Source of the DNA: Caldicellulosiruptor changbaiensis
Lineage (GTDB): Bacteria > Bacillota > Thermoanaerobacteria > Caldicellulosiruptorales > Caldicellulosiruptoraceae
Length of the DNA: 64,000 nt
Direction of reading: 5' to 3'
Assembly: GCF_003999255.1 (NCBI RefSeq)
Contig: NZ_CP034791.1
Span: 1,156,501-1,220,500, forward strand
The notes beneath the pieces were generated by a model. That model did not search any database. It saw only the letters and a list, made by a program, of their open reading frames with translations, and was not told where the DNA came from. How positions within the stretch are numbered: the first letter of the stretch is position 1; each line of letters begins with the position of its first letter. This document shows, one piece after another, positions 1 through 7,984 of the stretch. Position numbers and translations under genes: made by a program.

Positions 1-522
1 GGACTTCACTATTTTGATGACTATCTTTATTTTGAGGTAATCGACCCGCAAACAGGACAAGAGGTTCCAGATGGTGAGTTTGGCGAGCTTGTCATAACAA
101 CCCTGCAAAAAGAAGGTGCACCTCTTATTAGATACAGGACAAGAGATATTACAAGAAAACTTCCAGGAATGTGCCAATGTGGGTCTACATATCCGAGAAT
201 TGATAGAATAGTTGGCAGAACTGACGATATGGTTAAAGTAAAAGGCGTTAATATTTTTCCTGCTCAGATAGATACGTTTTTAAAAGATATAAAGGGTGTT
301 GGCAGCGAGTATCAAGTTGTTATTGAAAGAATAGGTTTTCGAGATAAATTGACCCTGAAAGTTGAAGTTGAAGATGAATTTTATACAAGTTCAATGAAGG
401 ACTTAATTTCTAATGAATTTAAGAATAAAATAGGAGTGTCTGCTGAGATAATATTATGTAGAATTGGTGAACTTCCACGAAGTGAAAAGAAAACAAAGCG
501 TATATTTGATTTGCGAGGATGA
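1..522 (+). CDS. paaK: Phenylacetate-CoA ligase, C-terminal part (5' end outside window)
   Basis: The frame is open from base 1 and ends in TGA; about two thirds of the protein lies upstream of the window. The visible part is the C-terminal half of an acyl-adenylate-forming CoA ligase. It has the hinge motif YRTRDIT, a CQCG cysteine pair, the IVGRTDDM segment and the VNIFPAQID segment that align directly with the two complete PaaK proteins at 57993 and 61663. The family makes aryl-acetyl-CoA from ATP, CoA and arylacetate. This copy is more diverged than the other two are from each other (KVKGVN instead of IIRGVN). It may act in a separate operon; substrate unknown. Confidence 0.88.
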   Translation, partial: GLHYFDDYLYFEVIDPQTGQEVPDGEFGELVITTLQKEGAPLIRYRTRDITRKLPGMCQCGSTYPRIDRIVGRTDDMVKVKGVNIFPAQIDTFLKDIKGVGSEYQVVIERIGFRDKLTLKVEVEDEFYTSSMKDLISNEFKNKIGVSAEIILCRIGELPRSEKKTKRIFDLRG

Positions 523-529
523 TAGAATA

Positions 530-2053
530 ATGGTAAAGACAAAGCTTTTAAGAGGAAGGCGAATGCTTTCCTCTATTTTAATTGTAATAGCTCTTTATTA
601 TTCTGCGCCAAATATTTTTTCACATGATAGGCTTAGTGCAAATAGGCTTTTGAGCTGGCTTTTGTTATATCAAATATTTATCTTTTTCTCTTCGGCAATT
701 ACAATTTCTTTACTGGTCAGATTTTTGAGTATGAGGTATTCTCGTAAGGTCTCAAATTATATCTTAAGTCTTTGCTGGAATGATGTTTTGGCAGTCTTTT
801 CAAGTGTATCTGTACTTCATACTGCCTTTATGCTTGCCTCAGTAAATGTAGTTGATTATTCTTCTCAATGGATTGTCAAGGGAATTAACTTTGATATAGT
901 GATTTCATTTGCTAATATTTTGGTAATAACTCTCTATTTTTATATCTTTTACACAATAACTCAACCGAAGAAGCTTTTTAGAAAAATGCTAAAAGACTTA
1001 GATAGCTTTTTAAAAGCAGGTGAAAAAGAAAGAGTTAATGAACAGCTTTTACTCATAAAGGAATTTTTTCGAAAAGCAAATCTGTTTTTAGATTTAGAAC
1101 TACTACTTTCTATACTTAATAGTCCGAAGGCTTTTCAACTTTTCATTGAAGGAGAGAAGAAAAATGACGGTTATTTAGAGGAGATAGTGGAAATATTGTT
1201 CAAAAATATGGAAAGTGCTATCTCATCGGAAAGGGCAGAGAAATTTAAAGAAGCAGTTGATTTTTTAGATAGTTTTGTTGATAAGGTTCAGGACACAACG
1301 ATTTATATTTTTGAAAAGCTGATTACAGGTTATTACAGTTTTATCTTTCACAATATTCAAAGGTTAAAATATGAGCAGGTTTTGTATATAGTAAATCATT
1401 TGGAAAGGATTTTTGAAACTCTTTTAAAAAAACAAATAAACATAAGTGATAAGTCAAAGTCTGATTTGATTGGGATTTTAGATAGGCTTTCATATATAAT
1501 CTTTCATGAAAATTCAGCAAAAAGTAGTGAGCTACTTTCGATCTTAGAATTTTATATCATTTTATTTGCTTTTTTTGAAAAGGATCATATTTTCTACTCT
1601 CAGGTTAAGGAAGAATTTGATACCTTTGTAATTTATTTGCTAAAAAGTACGCATGAATTTCCAAAAAAAGAAGCAAAAGAATACATTCTTAAGATAATTG
1701 AGAAACCAAAACGTTACAAAATTTCTTTTACAAGAATGGTGTTTGTTTATATTTTTCTTTTGACATTAGAATATAAAAGGTACGATATTGGATATATTCT
1801 TTTTAATGGAATCATGGAATTAGTAAAGACAGGAGAATTTTCTGTAAGAGGTACACATACTTTTTATCATAGTGCTGATACAGCGAAGAAGATGTTCTAC
1901 CTTTATAAATGTTTAGCGACAATGAAAAGTGGGATAAAGAGCGAAAAGTACAAAAAGAAAATGTATAAAAAATACATGGTGGCAACAGGTAACTGTAAAC
2001 TCAAGAAACTTTCTCAGTATGTGAGGTTTAAAAGATTGTCTGGAAGAAAATAA
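530..2053 (+). CDS. Unknown membrane protein with long cytoplasmic helical domain
   Basis: I do not recognise the family. Start chosen at ATG 530, 8 bases after the upstream stop, with GAGGA at 515-519 as a modest ribosome-binding site; an earlier in-frame start would overlap the ligase gene. The 507-residue product has about four hydrophobic segments in the first ~160 residues. A highly charged, predicted helical region of ~340 residues rich in Lys, Glu, Phe and Leu follows, with no enzymatic motif visible. It is probably co-transcribed with the ligase upstream. An adhesin or secretion role is not supported because there is no signal peptide or repeat. Confidence 0.75.
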   Translation: MVKTKLLRGRRMLSSILIVIALYYSAPNIFSHDRLSANRLLSWLLLYQIFIFFSSAITISLLVRFLSMRYSRKVSNYILSLCWNDVLAVFSSVSVLHTAFMLASVNVVDYSSQWIVKGINFDIVISFANILVITLYFYIFYTITQPKKLFRKMLKDLDSFLKAGEKERVNEQLLLIKEFFRKANLFLDLELLLSILNSPKAFQLFIEGEKKNDGYLEEIVEILFKNMESAISSERAEKFKEAVDFLDSFVDKVQDTTIYIFEKLITGYYSFIFHNIQRLKYEQVLYIVNHLERIFETLLKKQINISDKSKSDLIGILDRLSYIIFHENSAKSSELLSILEFYIILFAFFEKDHIFYSQVKEEFDTFVIYLLKSTHEFPKKEAKEYILKIIEKPKRYKISFTRMVFVYIFLLTLEYKRYDIGYILFNGIMELVKTGEFSVRGTHTFYHSADTAKKMFYLYKCLATMKSGIKSEKYKKKMYKKYMVATGNCKLKKLSQYVRFKRLSGRK

Positions 2054-2117
2054 GAATAAATGCTTCATTCTTTGGAAAAATAGTAAATAGGAAAAACTCC
2101 AAAGGAGAGGCTTTTTT

Positions 2118-2795
2118 TTGATTATCACAGTCTTTACAAGAACACTTATCTTATATGTATTAGTTGTATTAGTTATGAGACTAATGGGAAAAAGGCAAAT
2201 GGGCGAGCTTCAACCATTTGAACTTGTAATTACAATAATGATTTCTGAACTTGCTGCTGTGCCCATGCAAAATACAGGTGTTCCACTTCTCAACGGAATT
2301 GTTCCTATTCTGACATTACTATTTTTACAAACCCTGATTACCTTTGGTACATTGAAATCTGACATGATGAAAAAATTAGTGTGCGGGAGTCCTACAATAT
2401 TGATTGCTAAAGGAAGAGTATTGGAAGATGCTCTTAGAAAAACACGATATAGCTTAAACGATTTGATGGAGCAGCTGAGAATTAAAGGATATTTCAATAT
2501 TCATGATATTGAATACGCTATATTAGAGACAGATGGAGACATATCAGTGATTCCAAAGTCACAAAAAAGGCCTGTAACGCCTGCAGATTTGGGTATTCAG
2601 ACAAAATACGAAGGCCTTCCTATAAGTGTAGTTGTGGACGGCAAGGTTAAAAAGGATGTCTTAAAATATGCAAACCTCAGTGAACAAGAGGTTTTAGTAG
2701 AACTTAAAAAAAGAGGTATTGATACTCCAGAGGAGGTATTTTTTGCTTGTATCGATCCAGAAGGCAATTGGTTTGTTCAAAAAAAGGAGGGATAA
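2118..2795 (+). CDS. DUF421 (YetF-type) membrane protein
   Basis: 225 residues, TTG start with GGAGAGG at 2104-2110. The N-terminal ~80 residues form three membrane helices containing the family signature MGKRQMGELQPFELV. The C-terminal ~140 residues form the soluble DUF421 domain (KTRYSLNDLMEQLRIKGY). Members of this family are small membrane proteins of Bacillus and Clostridia; YetF-like proteins have been linked to the spore membrane, but no biochemical role can be read here. The stop codon is 5 bases before the next gene, so the two are co-transcribed. Confidence 0.88.
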   Translation: MIITVFTRTLILYVLVVLVMRLMGKRQMGELQPFELVITIMISELAAVPMQNTGVPLLNGIVPILTLLFLQTLITFGTLKSDMMKKLVCGSPTILIAKGRVLEDALRKTRYSLNDLMEQLRIKGYFNIHDIEYAILETDGDISVIPKSQKRPVTPADLGIQTKYEGLPISVVVDGKVKKDVLKYANLSEQEVLVELKKRGIDTPEEVFFACIDPEGNWFVQKKEG

Positions 2796-2800
2796 ACTAA

Positions 2801-3181
2801 ATGAAGGTGTGGTATATTGTAGTTGGCTTTATAGTTTTGATTATTACTTTAACTATTATCTCTACTAATATAATAATAGGTGCTACACACCACATTGAAG
2901 ATAATTTAACAAAAGCATACGATTATATAAAAATTAACAACTATACACTTGCAAAATCAAGCTTTTGTGATACTATTAAAGAATGGGAAGGGTATAAGAA
3001 AAAGTGGGCGATGTTGATAGAGCATCAGGAAATAGATAATATAGATGAGCAGATAGCAAGGGTAAAAGAGCTACTTGAACAAGGTAATAAAGATTTACTT
3101 TTGTGTGAGCTTGGTACTTTGAAATTTTATATAAATCACGTAAAAGATATGGCTTTACTCAAGATTGAAAATATTTTTTAA
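2801..3181 (+). CDS. DUF4363 small membrane-anchored protein
   Basis: 126 residues: one N-terminal membrane helix (residues ~5-28) followed by a helical extracytoplasmic domain with paired Trp and Cys residues (DTIKEWEGYKKKWAML). DUF4363 genes usually sit directly downstream of DUF421 genes in Clostridia, as here, so a shared complex is a reasonable inference. The start follows AAGGAGGGA at 2784-2792, inside the 3' end of the upstream gene. Confidence 0.78.
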   Translation: MKVWYIVVGFIVLIITLTIISTNIIIGATHHIEDNLTKAYDYIKINNYTLAKSSFCDTIKEWEGYKKKWAMLIEHQEIDNIDEQIARVKELLEQGNKDLLLCELGTLKFYINHVKDMALLKIENIF

Positions 3182-3257
3182 AAAATTTTTAATACAAATG
3201 AGCGTTTGAGTGGTATATAATATATAAGAAATGTTTTTTAGATTGGAGGGGAGAGCC

Positions 3258-3902
3258 ATGAAAAGGTACGTTGTTGTAATGGGCTACTCCTTTGAGGAAT
3301 ATGACATCGAAAATGGAAATGCAGGTTTTGCTTACTTTTTCGTAGATGATTTAAAAGAGCTTGAAAAAGATAAATACACTGTTATTCCCTATAAAGATTA
3401 TAATGAATTTGCAACAAAATTCAAGGATGCAGCTTTAGTAGAAAAAATGGACGGATATTTGATTGATAATATTATTGAAGCTTGTGTAGATATTTCCCGG
3501 ATAATATATCCTTCGGATAGATTTTTCTCTGTGATTACTTACAATGTTTCTGAAAGTTTTAAGGAACTTATGTTCGAAACAAAGGCGAACGAGTTTAAGA
3601 TTATAGTTGATAGAAGGTCTAATTCTATTGAAATTAAGGGTGAAGGGGTTTTACGCGATCCTGTTGTGGTAAAAGAATATGACATTGTAGATGCGGTGGA
3701 TGAATTTTTGTTTGAATACAGAAAAGAAAATGTAAAACAGTTTATGATAAGCTTGAAAAGGATGTACAAAGACAAATATGGCGAAGATTTAAGAATGAAT
3801 GTTGTGGGGAATAAACTACTGATTTCAATTGGCAAGGATACCTTTGAATTTGATGATACACGTTTAGATATAGTTTATAACTTTATTATGAGTAGGAAAT
3901 GA
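3258..3902 (+). CDS. Unknown cytoplasmic protein
   Basis: 214 residues, family not recognised. Start chosen at ATG 3258 because TTGGAGGGGAG lies just upstream; the earlier ATG at 3231 has no ribosome-binding site. The protein is soluble and acidic, without cysteine clusters or nucleotide-binding motifs. A weak -10 (TATAAT, 3216-3221) lies upstream, so it may have its own promoter. The next gene begins 11 bases after its stop, suggesting co-transcription with the CoA-binding protein. Confidence 0.7.
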   Translation: MKRYVVVMGYSFEEYDIENGNAGFAYFFVDDLKELEKDKYTVIPYKDYNEFATKFKDAALVEKMDGYLIDNIIEACVDISRIIYPSDRFFSVITYNVSESFKELMFETKANEFKIIVDRRSNSIEIKGEGVLRDPVVVKEYDIVDAVDEFLFEYRKENVKQFMISLKRMYKDKYGEDLRMNVVGNKLLISIGKDTFEFDDTRLDIVYNFIMSRK

Positions 3903-3913
3903 GGATTTGAAAA

Positions 3914-4309
3914 ATGGAACAGGTAATTGAGAATGCACTAAAACTTAAAAATTGGGCGGTTGTTGGTGCAACCCCAAGGAAGGAAAAATATGGCTACTTG
4001 GTGTTCAAAAGATTGATGGAAAGAGGTTACAATGTGTTTGCCGTAAACCCATTTTATAACGAGATTGAAGGTCACAAGGTTTATAAAAGTCTGGAAGAAG
4101 TATCTAACAATATTGAGTGTGTGAGTATGATTGTCTCACCAGACAAAGGCGAGAAATACGTAAAAGAAGCAGCAGCCTTAGGAGTTAAATATATCTGGTT
4201 TCAGCCAGGCGCAGAAAGTATTAAGCTTATTGATATGTGCAAAGAACTCAGTCTAATTCCCATTTACAATGCCTGCATTTTAGTGGCTTTAAATTCCTTA
4301 AAAAAATAA
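3914..4309 (+). CDS. CoA-binding domain protein (YccU/COG1832 type)
   Basis: 131 residues forming one Rossmann-like CoA-binding domain. The motif NWAVVGATPRKEKYGY is at residues ~13-28, and IWFQPGAES is the conserved loop near residue 95. The family resembles the N-terminal domain of succinyl-CoA synthetase alpha chains but lacks the catalytic part; function is unknown in most bacteria. It is the last gene of its operon and is followed at once by a strong terminator. Confidence 0.85.
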   Translation: MEQVIENALKLKNWAVVGATPRKEKYGYLVFKRLMERGYNVFAVNPFYNEIEGHKVYKSLEEVSNNIECVSMIVSPDKGEKYVKEAAALGVKYIWFQPGAESIKLIDMCKELSLIPIYNACILVALNSLKK

Positions 4310-4346
4310 CTGTCAGGTTTTTCTGGTTAAACCTGACAGTTTTTTA
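4308..4346 (+). terminator. Rho-independent terminator after CoA-binding gene
   Basis: Perfect 13-bp stem (AACTGTCAGGTTT paired with AAACCTGACAGTT), 8-base loop, then a T run. It overlaps the stop codon of the upstream gene and lies 18 bases before the left end of the integrated element. Confidence 0.93.
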
Positions 4347-4363
4347 TTTATCTTGATAGACCA

Positions 4364-4408
4364 TGGAGCTCCATGGGGGATACGAACCCCCGACCAGTCA
4401 ATTACGAA
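4364..4408. repeat. Left attachment site, tRNA-Thr 3' half copy
   Basis: 45 bases matching 17989-18033 with two substitutions, at 4382 (A for T, in the T-loop) and 4400 (A for G, in the anticodon stem). Beyond 4408 a shrunken resemblance to the rest of the tRNA (AATCG, CTGAGATA) is visible, but the fold is lost. This is not a functional tRNA. Confidence 0.9.
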
Positions 4409-4523
4409 ATCGCTGAGATACCTTTTTACAAACTTTAACAAACTACAAACAGCTTGATACATCTTAATTACAAGACTTTGAAAATTTATTCCAACTCAAT
4501 AAAAAACACATTTTTTTATTTCG

Positions 4524-4553
4524 GTAGCTGTAGTGTAGCTGTAGTAGCTGTAG
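4524..4553. repeat. Three GTAGCTGTAG repeats, likely integrase arm sites (left)
   Basis: GTAGCTGTAG occurs at 4524-4533, 4535-4544 and 4544-4553, inside the left end of the element about 120 bases from the att core. A related copy lies inside the right end at 17920. Short direct repeats on both sides of the core are typical arm-type binding sites of Int-family recombinases with an N-terminal arm-binding domain; assigning them here is inference. Confidence 0.55.
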
Positions 4554-4560
4554 AAAAATT

Positions 4561-5052
4561 TTAATTGTGTTTGTAGTCTTTTATTCCTAATTTGTCTTTT
4601 AGTGCCTCTTGGAGTACTTGCGAAAAGTTTATGTTATGTTTTTCAGCTAACATATTCAACCACTGGGGAATTGTCAAAGTCTTTTTTACTGCCTTGTTGT
4701 CCATCTCATGTCGTACAAGAGGCATCCATACTTCAATCAACATTGGTATTTGATTTTGTTCAAGTTTTAAGTTGTTTACAGGCGTTGGCTCTGGTATTTG
4801 TTCATTGTCTTTTTCCATGCTCCAAAGATACAGCCCTAATACTTCTTTTGCATTTTTTACTGCTTCATCCAAAGTATCAGCACATGAAATACAGCCGGGC
4901 AGGTCGGGAAATTCAATTGTTATGCCGTCCTCATCAAAAATAAAAATAGCAGGGAATATATATATTTTTTTCTCATTCTTTTCTAATTCCTCAATGTATT
5001 CTATTTTAGATACCAACTTGTATAAAAATATTTTCACTCCTACTTCTGCCAA
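4561..5052 (-). CDS. hicB: HicB-family antitoxin without adjacent HicA
   Basis: Central HicB fold (YIFPAIFIFDEDG, FPDLPGCIS) followed by a C-terminal ribbon-helix-helix/HicB region (KKTLTIPQWLNMLAEK, INFSQVLQEALKDKLGI). It is a clear paralogue of the HicB at 7554. The farthest upstream start is TTG at 5052, overlapping the end of the HigA-ImmA gene by 13 bases. No good ribosome-binding site marks it, so the true start could lie up to ~30 codons downstream, closer to the IYIFPAIF segment. No HicA is next to it. It is the third gene of the higB-higA/ImmA transcript and could bind DNA or a HicA encoded elsewhere. Confidence 0.85.
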   Translation of the reverse strand: MAEVGVKIFLYKLVSKIEYIEELEKNEKKIYIFPAIFIFDEDGITIEFPDLPGCISCADTLDEAVKNAKEVLGLYLWSMEKDNEQIPEPTPVNNLKLEQNQIPMLIEVWMPLVRHEMDNKAVKKTLTIPQWLNMLAEKHNINFSQVLQEALKDKLGIKDYKHN

Positions 5053-6125
5053 GTAACTTTTGGTCTCAATTCAGTAAAATCCCAATGGTTAATCTTTTTA
5101 TCATGCATTAATCTTCCTACTACAATGCATGGATGAATGTTGAGAGAGTTGGCAAAAGAAATTATTTTGTCTTTTGTGAAAGACTTATTTTCAGTAATAA
5201 ACTTTTTATAATCTTTATATGGTATCAATATATTTGCAGCAAAATTATCTGCTTCTTCTTCCAGTTCGCATTTTGAAATTCCATCATCACCTTCAATAAA
5301 AACCTCTTTTCTACCATGTTTTAATATATGTCCTAATTCGTGAAAAAATGAAAACCAATAAACGTCAGCAAACTTGTATCTATAACTTAAAGCTAACAAC
5401 ACCTTATCTTTTTTTAGCCACTTTGTAGCACCGTTTACATAAGTGCCTTTTAAATGTGGAAGTGTTACTAAAGCAATTCCACATTCTGAACAAAGATTTA
5501 TCAGCTTTGGGTAAATTTCATCCCAAGAATGTTTTGTGAGTTCTCTAATAACAGGTATGATTTGATAAATTTTTTCTTTATTAAAAGGTTTTGTTTCTAT
5601 CTTGTGAGCTTCTATTTCGGCTTTCCTAATCCATGCTGCTAAAGCATAACATGAAGTTTTTTCGTTATTAGCTTTTCGAAAACAAACTTCCAAAGTTTGA
5701 GGAATAAAATTTAAAGATGATACTCCAAAGAAATTTCTAAGATTCTTTATTTTTTCTTCTTTGTTCTTTGTCTGTGGTACCCATTTGTATTTTGACATTT
5801 CATTGTATGGGATTTGGTTTAATATTTTTTCTTCATCCTTTAATTTTTGTTTTTCAGCTATTCTTGCTTTAGCAAGTTGATAATTAGCTTCTAAGTTCAT
5901 CCAAAATTCAGCAGAAGCACCTATTACATTTTCTAACTTAAGAGCTGTTTCATAAGTAATTGGAGCAATACCGTTAATTATTTCACTTACCGTTTTTTCT
6001 GAAAGTCCCATCCTTTGAGCAAACTCAGCCTGTGTCATACCTAAGTACTCAAGATTTTCTTTTATAGTCTCACCAGGTGGAATAGCAATCAATTCTTCTT
6101 CTTTTCTATCTTTTTTCCTTCCCAT
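5040..6125 (-). CDS. higA: HigA-type antitoxin fused to ImmA/IrrE metalloprotease domain
   Basis: 361 residues. Residues ~15-80 are a HigA-type XRE helix-turn-helix (PPGETIKENLEYLGMTQAEF, with LSEKTVSEIINGIAPIT). The C-terminal half is an ImmA/IrrE domain with the zinc-protease motif HELGH at residues 262-266 and downstream acidic residues (LEEEADNFA). HigA proteins repress their operon and neutralise HigB; the fused protease domain might control antitoxin or repressor turnover, which is inference. The gene overlaps the toxin gene by 20 bases, toxin first, which is the usual higBA order. All catalytic-looking residues are intact, unlike most genes of the element. Confidence 0.9.
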   Translation of the reverse strand: MGRKKDRKEEELIAIPPGETIKENLEYLGMTQAEFAQRMGLSEKTVSEIINGIAPITYETALKLENVIGASAEFWMNLEANYQLAKARIAEKQKLKDEEKILNQIPYNEMSKYKWVPQTKNKEEKIKNLRNFFGVSSLNFIPQTLEVCFRKANNEKTSCYALAAWIRKAEIEAHKIETKPFNKEKIYQIIPVIRELTKHSWDEIYPKLINLCSECGIALVTLPHLKGTYVNGATKWLKKDKVLLALSYRYKFADVYWFSFFHELGHILKHGRKEVFIEGDDGISKCELEEEADNFAANILIPYKDYKKFITENKSFTKDKIISFANSLNIHPCIVVGRLMHDKKINHWDFTELRPKVTWQK

Positions 6126-6453
6126 GATAATCTATCACCTCTTCAATTTGAATTATTACTATTTTCGATAAATCTATTTCATTATGTATCTGATTTTCGG
6201 AAGTTGTAACTGGTATAAAAATTAACCTAAATGGATGAACTAAGTACACAGCATATTGTCCTTTTCGGGAACCTTCTAACTTATGAAAACCTGTAGCTGG
6301 CAAACGGGATATGTCATATAGGGATTTGGCAGCCTTTAACTCATTTAATCTTTGAAAAAGCTTTTTAGCTATGTCTTGCCCAAACTCTTTTTGTGCCAGC
6401 TTAAAATTTTCACATATCTTTTTCAGCTTTTTGGTTTTATACCTTACTTCCAT
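6106..6453 (-). CDS. higB: HigB-type RelE/ParE-family toxin
   Basis: 115 residues from ATG 6453, preceded by AGGAGGAC; a start nine codons earlier lacks a ribosome-binding site. The sequence has the HigB pattern: KKLKKICENFKLAQKEFG at the N-terminus, then LNELKAAKSLYDISRLP and a basic core (GSRKGQYAVYLVHPFRLIF). Family members are ribosome-dependent mRNA interferases. It is immediately followed by the HigA-ImmA gene, forming a type II toxin-antitoxin operon. Confidence 0.88.
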   Translation of the reverse strand: MEVRYKTKKLKKICENFKLAQKEFGQDIAKKLFQRLNELKAAKSLYDISRLPATGFHKLEGSRKGQYAVYLVHPFRLIFIPVTTSENQIHNEIDLSKIVIIQIEEVIDYHGKEKR

Positions 6454-6480
6454 TATACTATATGTCCTCCTGAAAGTCAA

Positions 6481-7290
6481 TTTTTATTAACCTATTGGGT
6501 AAAGAATTTTTAAAGCATGTTTTAATTTATTATATCTCAAACGAAAAAAGAAAACAAACAAAAATAATATTACACCTTACTTTATCAGAAATGCCCCTTT
6601 TTTATAGTCTCCAAAATCAGTAATTAGTTATATGCTTGGTCCTTTTTTTAGGGACTCGGAAATCTCGGAATTCTTTCTTCTCAATCGGAATTCAACTCCT
6701 ATTACCGATTCTTTTAAATTGTTAGCATTTATCAGTTTGTTTTTAAAAACTCAAGTTTTCTCAAGTTCAAATTTTCATCAATATGGTCTACGGCCACTTA
6801 GATGATAACAACCGACGAATTTCGTCGTCTGTGTGCTGTTAATCTTATGCAGCTGTTCCATTAGGATTTGTAAGCTCTGACAAGCTTAACAACTTAGGCA
6901 ACAAACTTAACAAGCTTAAAAAGAAAGGCAATTTGTCTTTGTCACGCTTGACAACCTTCTCAAAGCTTTTTTAAAGCCTCTACAACACACGTTAAAATGC
7001 AAGTGGATTTTAAAGTACCACCCTGCCATTTTGATGTACCTATAGACGCTGGTAGGAATGGGATGCTGGCAGGATTTGTTCTTTGTAACCTTGCAAAAGT
7101 TTTGGCTTGACAACTGCGCATTTTTCCGCAAAGTTCCGAAAAGCTTAACATTTTTTAACGCACAAAAGCCTTTTAACCCCCCTCGTATGCGTGTAAGGTG
7201 CAGGTTTTTGGACCTGGGCCCGCCGGTCTTAAGAATGCTTGCTCCTTGGTCAAGGTGAGGGGATATATATATAAAGATTGTGCTTGTCAA
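6481..7290. other. Gene-free ~0.8-kb stretch inside the element
   Basis: No convincing coding region on either strand; the only longer open frames have neither ribosome-binding sites nor family motifs. Visible structure: three TCGGAA repeats (6656, 6665, 6685, two of them followed by TTC), a 7-bp-arm palindrome CGACGAA-T-TTCGTCG at 6813-6827, several AAGCTTAACA-like repeats (6893-6916, 7141) and a GC-richer, strand-asymmetric block at about 7020-7250 ending in GGGCCCGCC. It may be a decayed gene, an origin fragment or a structured RNA. I cannot decide. Confidence 0.5.
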
Positions 7291-7296
7291 ATATTA

Positions 7297-7326
7297 TTGA
7301 CACGTGTCAACAACACGTGTTAAAAT
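7297..7326 (+). promoter_or_regulatory. hicAB promoter with palindromic operator
   Basis: -35 TTGACA (7297-7302), 18-base spacer, -10 TAAAAT (7321-7326). The perfect palindrome TTGACACGTGTCAA (7297-7310) covers the -35, and AACACGTGTT (7312-7321) covers the spacer; both are centred on CACGTG 15 bases apart. Overlap of the operator with the -35 fits autorepression by the HicB ribbon-helix-helix domain. Confidence 0.75.
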
Positions 7327-7348
7327 AATTTTATGAGGTGGAGATGTA

Positions 7349-7531
7349 TTGAAGCCAAAAGAATTGATAAAAATACTAAAAGAAGATGGCTGGTATGAGG
7401 TAAGGCAGAGAGGTTCACATAAGCAATTTAGACATCCTGTTAAAAAAGGATTAGTTACAATTCCATTTCATAATGAAGACCTTGACATAAAAACACTCAA
7501 TAGCATTCTCAAACAGGCAGGATTAAAATAA
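7349..7531 (+). CDS. hicA: HicA toxin
   Basis: 60 residues, TTG start behind GAGGTGGAG. It is the whole dsRBD-like HicA fold: KELIKILKEDGWYEVRQRGS, the catalytic histidine in GSHKQFRHP, and IPFHNEDLDIKTLNSILKQAGL. HicA toxins are mRNA interferases neutralised by HicB. The gene is intact and lies 22 bases upstream of hicB in one operon driven from 7297-7326. Confidence 0.93.
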   Translation: MKPKELIKILKEDGWYEVRQRGSHKQFRHPVKKGLVTIPFHNEDLDIKTLNSILKQAGLK

Positions 7532-7553
7532 ATTGAGAAAGGGGGAAGGAACA

Positions 7554-7970
7554 ATGAAAGATAAGTATATTTTCCCAGCTATATTTGAACCAGCAGAAAA
7601 GGAAGGTTATGTTGTTACATTTCCAGACTTACCCGGTTGTATAACAGAAGGTAAAAATCTTGAAGAAGCTTTATACATGGCAAAAGAAGCTTTGGAGCTG
7701 CACATCTATGGTTTAGAAGAAGATGGAGAAAAAATTCCTGAACCTACTCCACCAGAAAAATTAGATGCTTCAAAAGGTGCTTTTGTAGTTCCAATCATTG
7801 CATATATGCCACCTGTTAGGGAAGAGATGGCTAACAAAAGCGTAAATAAAACGGTGACACTGCCAAGATGGTTAAGCAAGGCAGCTGAAGAAGCACATAT
7901 TAATTTTTCGCAGGTCTTGCAGCAAGCTTTGAAAGAAAAACTTGGAATTAAAGAGCGAAAGAATGTATAG
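7554..7970 (+). CDS. hicB: HicB antitoxin
   Basis: 138 residues from ATG 7554, directly behind GGGGGAAGGA. The N-terminal degenerate RNase H-like HicB fold (KYIFPAIFEPAEKEGYVV, FPDLPGCIT) binds the toxin; the C-terminal arm (NKTVTLPRWLSKAAEEAH, NFSQVLQQALKEKLGI) is the DNA-binding ribbon-helix-helix-type domain. It most likely represses its own promoter at the CACGTG palindromes. Both genes of the pair are open, in contrast to the adjacent broken phage-type genes. Confidence 0.92.
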   Translation: MKDKYIFPAIFEPAEKEGYVVTFPDLPGCITEGKNLEEALYMAKEALELHIYGLEEDGEKIPEPTPPEKLDASKGAFVVPIIAYMPPVREEMANKSVNKTVTLPRWLSKAAEEAHINFSQVLQQALKEKLGIKERKNV

Positions 7971-7984
7971 AAGATATTTTCAGC

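Noticed and set aside
1913-2128. Leftward reading frame opposite the unknown membrane protein
   Set aside because: Antisense shadow of coding sequence without a ribosome-binding site or motif.
4364-4408. A second tRNA-Thr gene at the left end of the element
   Set aside because: Only the 3' half is present and the remaining sequence cannot form the acceptor and D-arms; it is the attachment-site copy.
6916-7290. Leftward reading frame of 124 codons in the gene-free block
   Set aside because: No ribosome-binding site, no recognisable motif, biased composition typical of chance frames, and overlapping frames of similar length.
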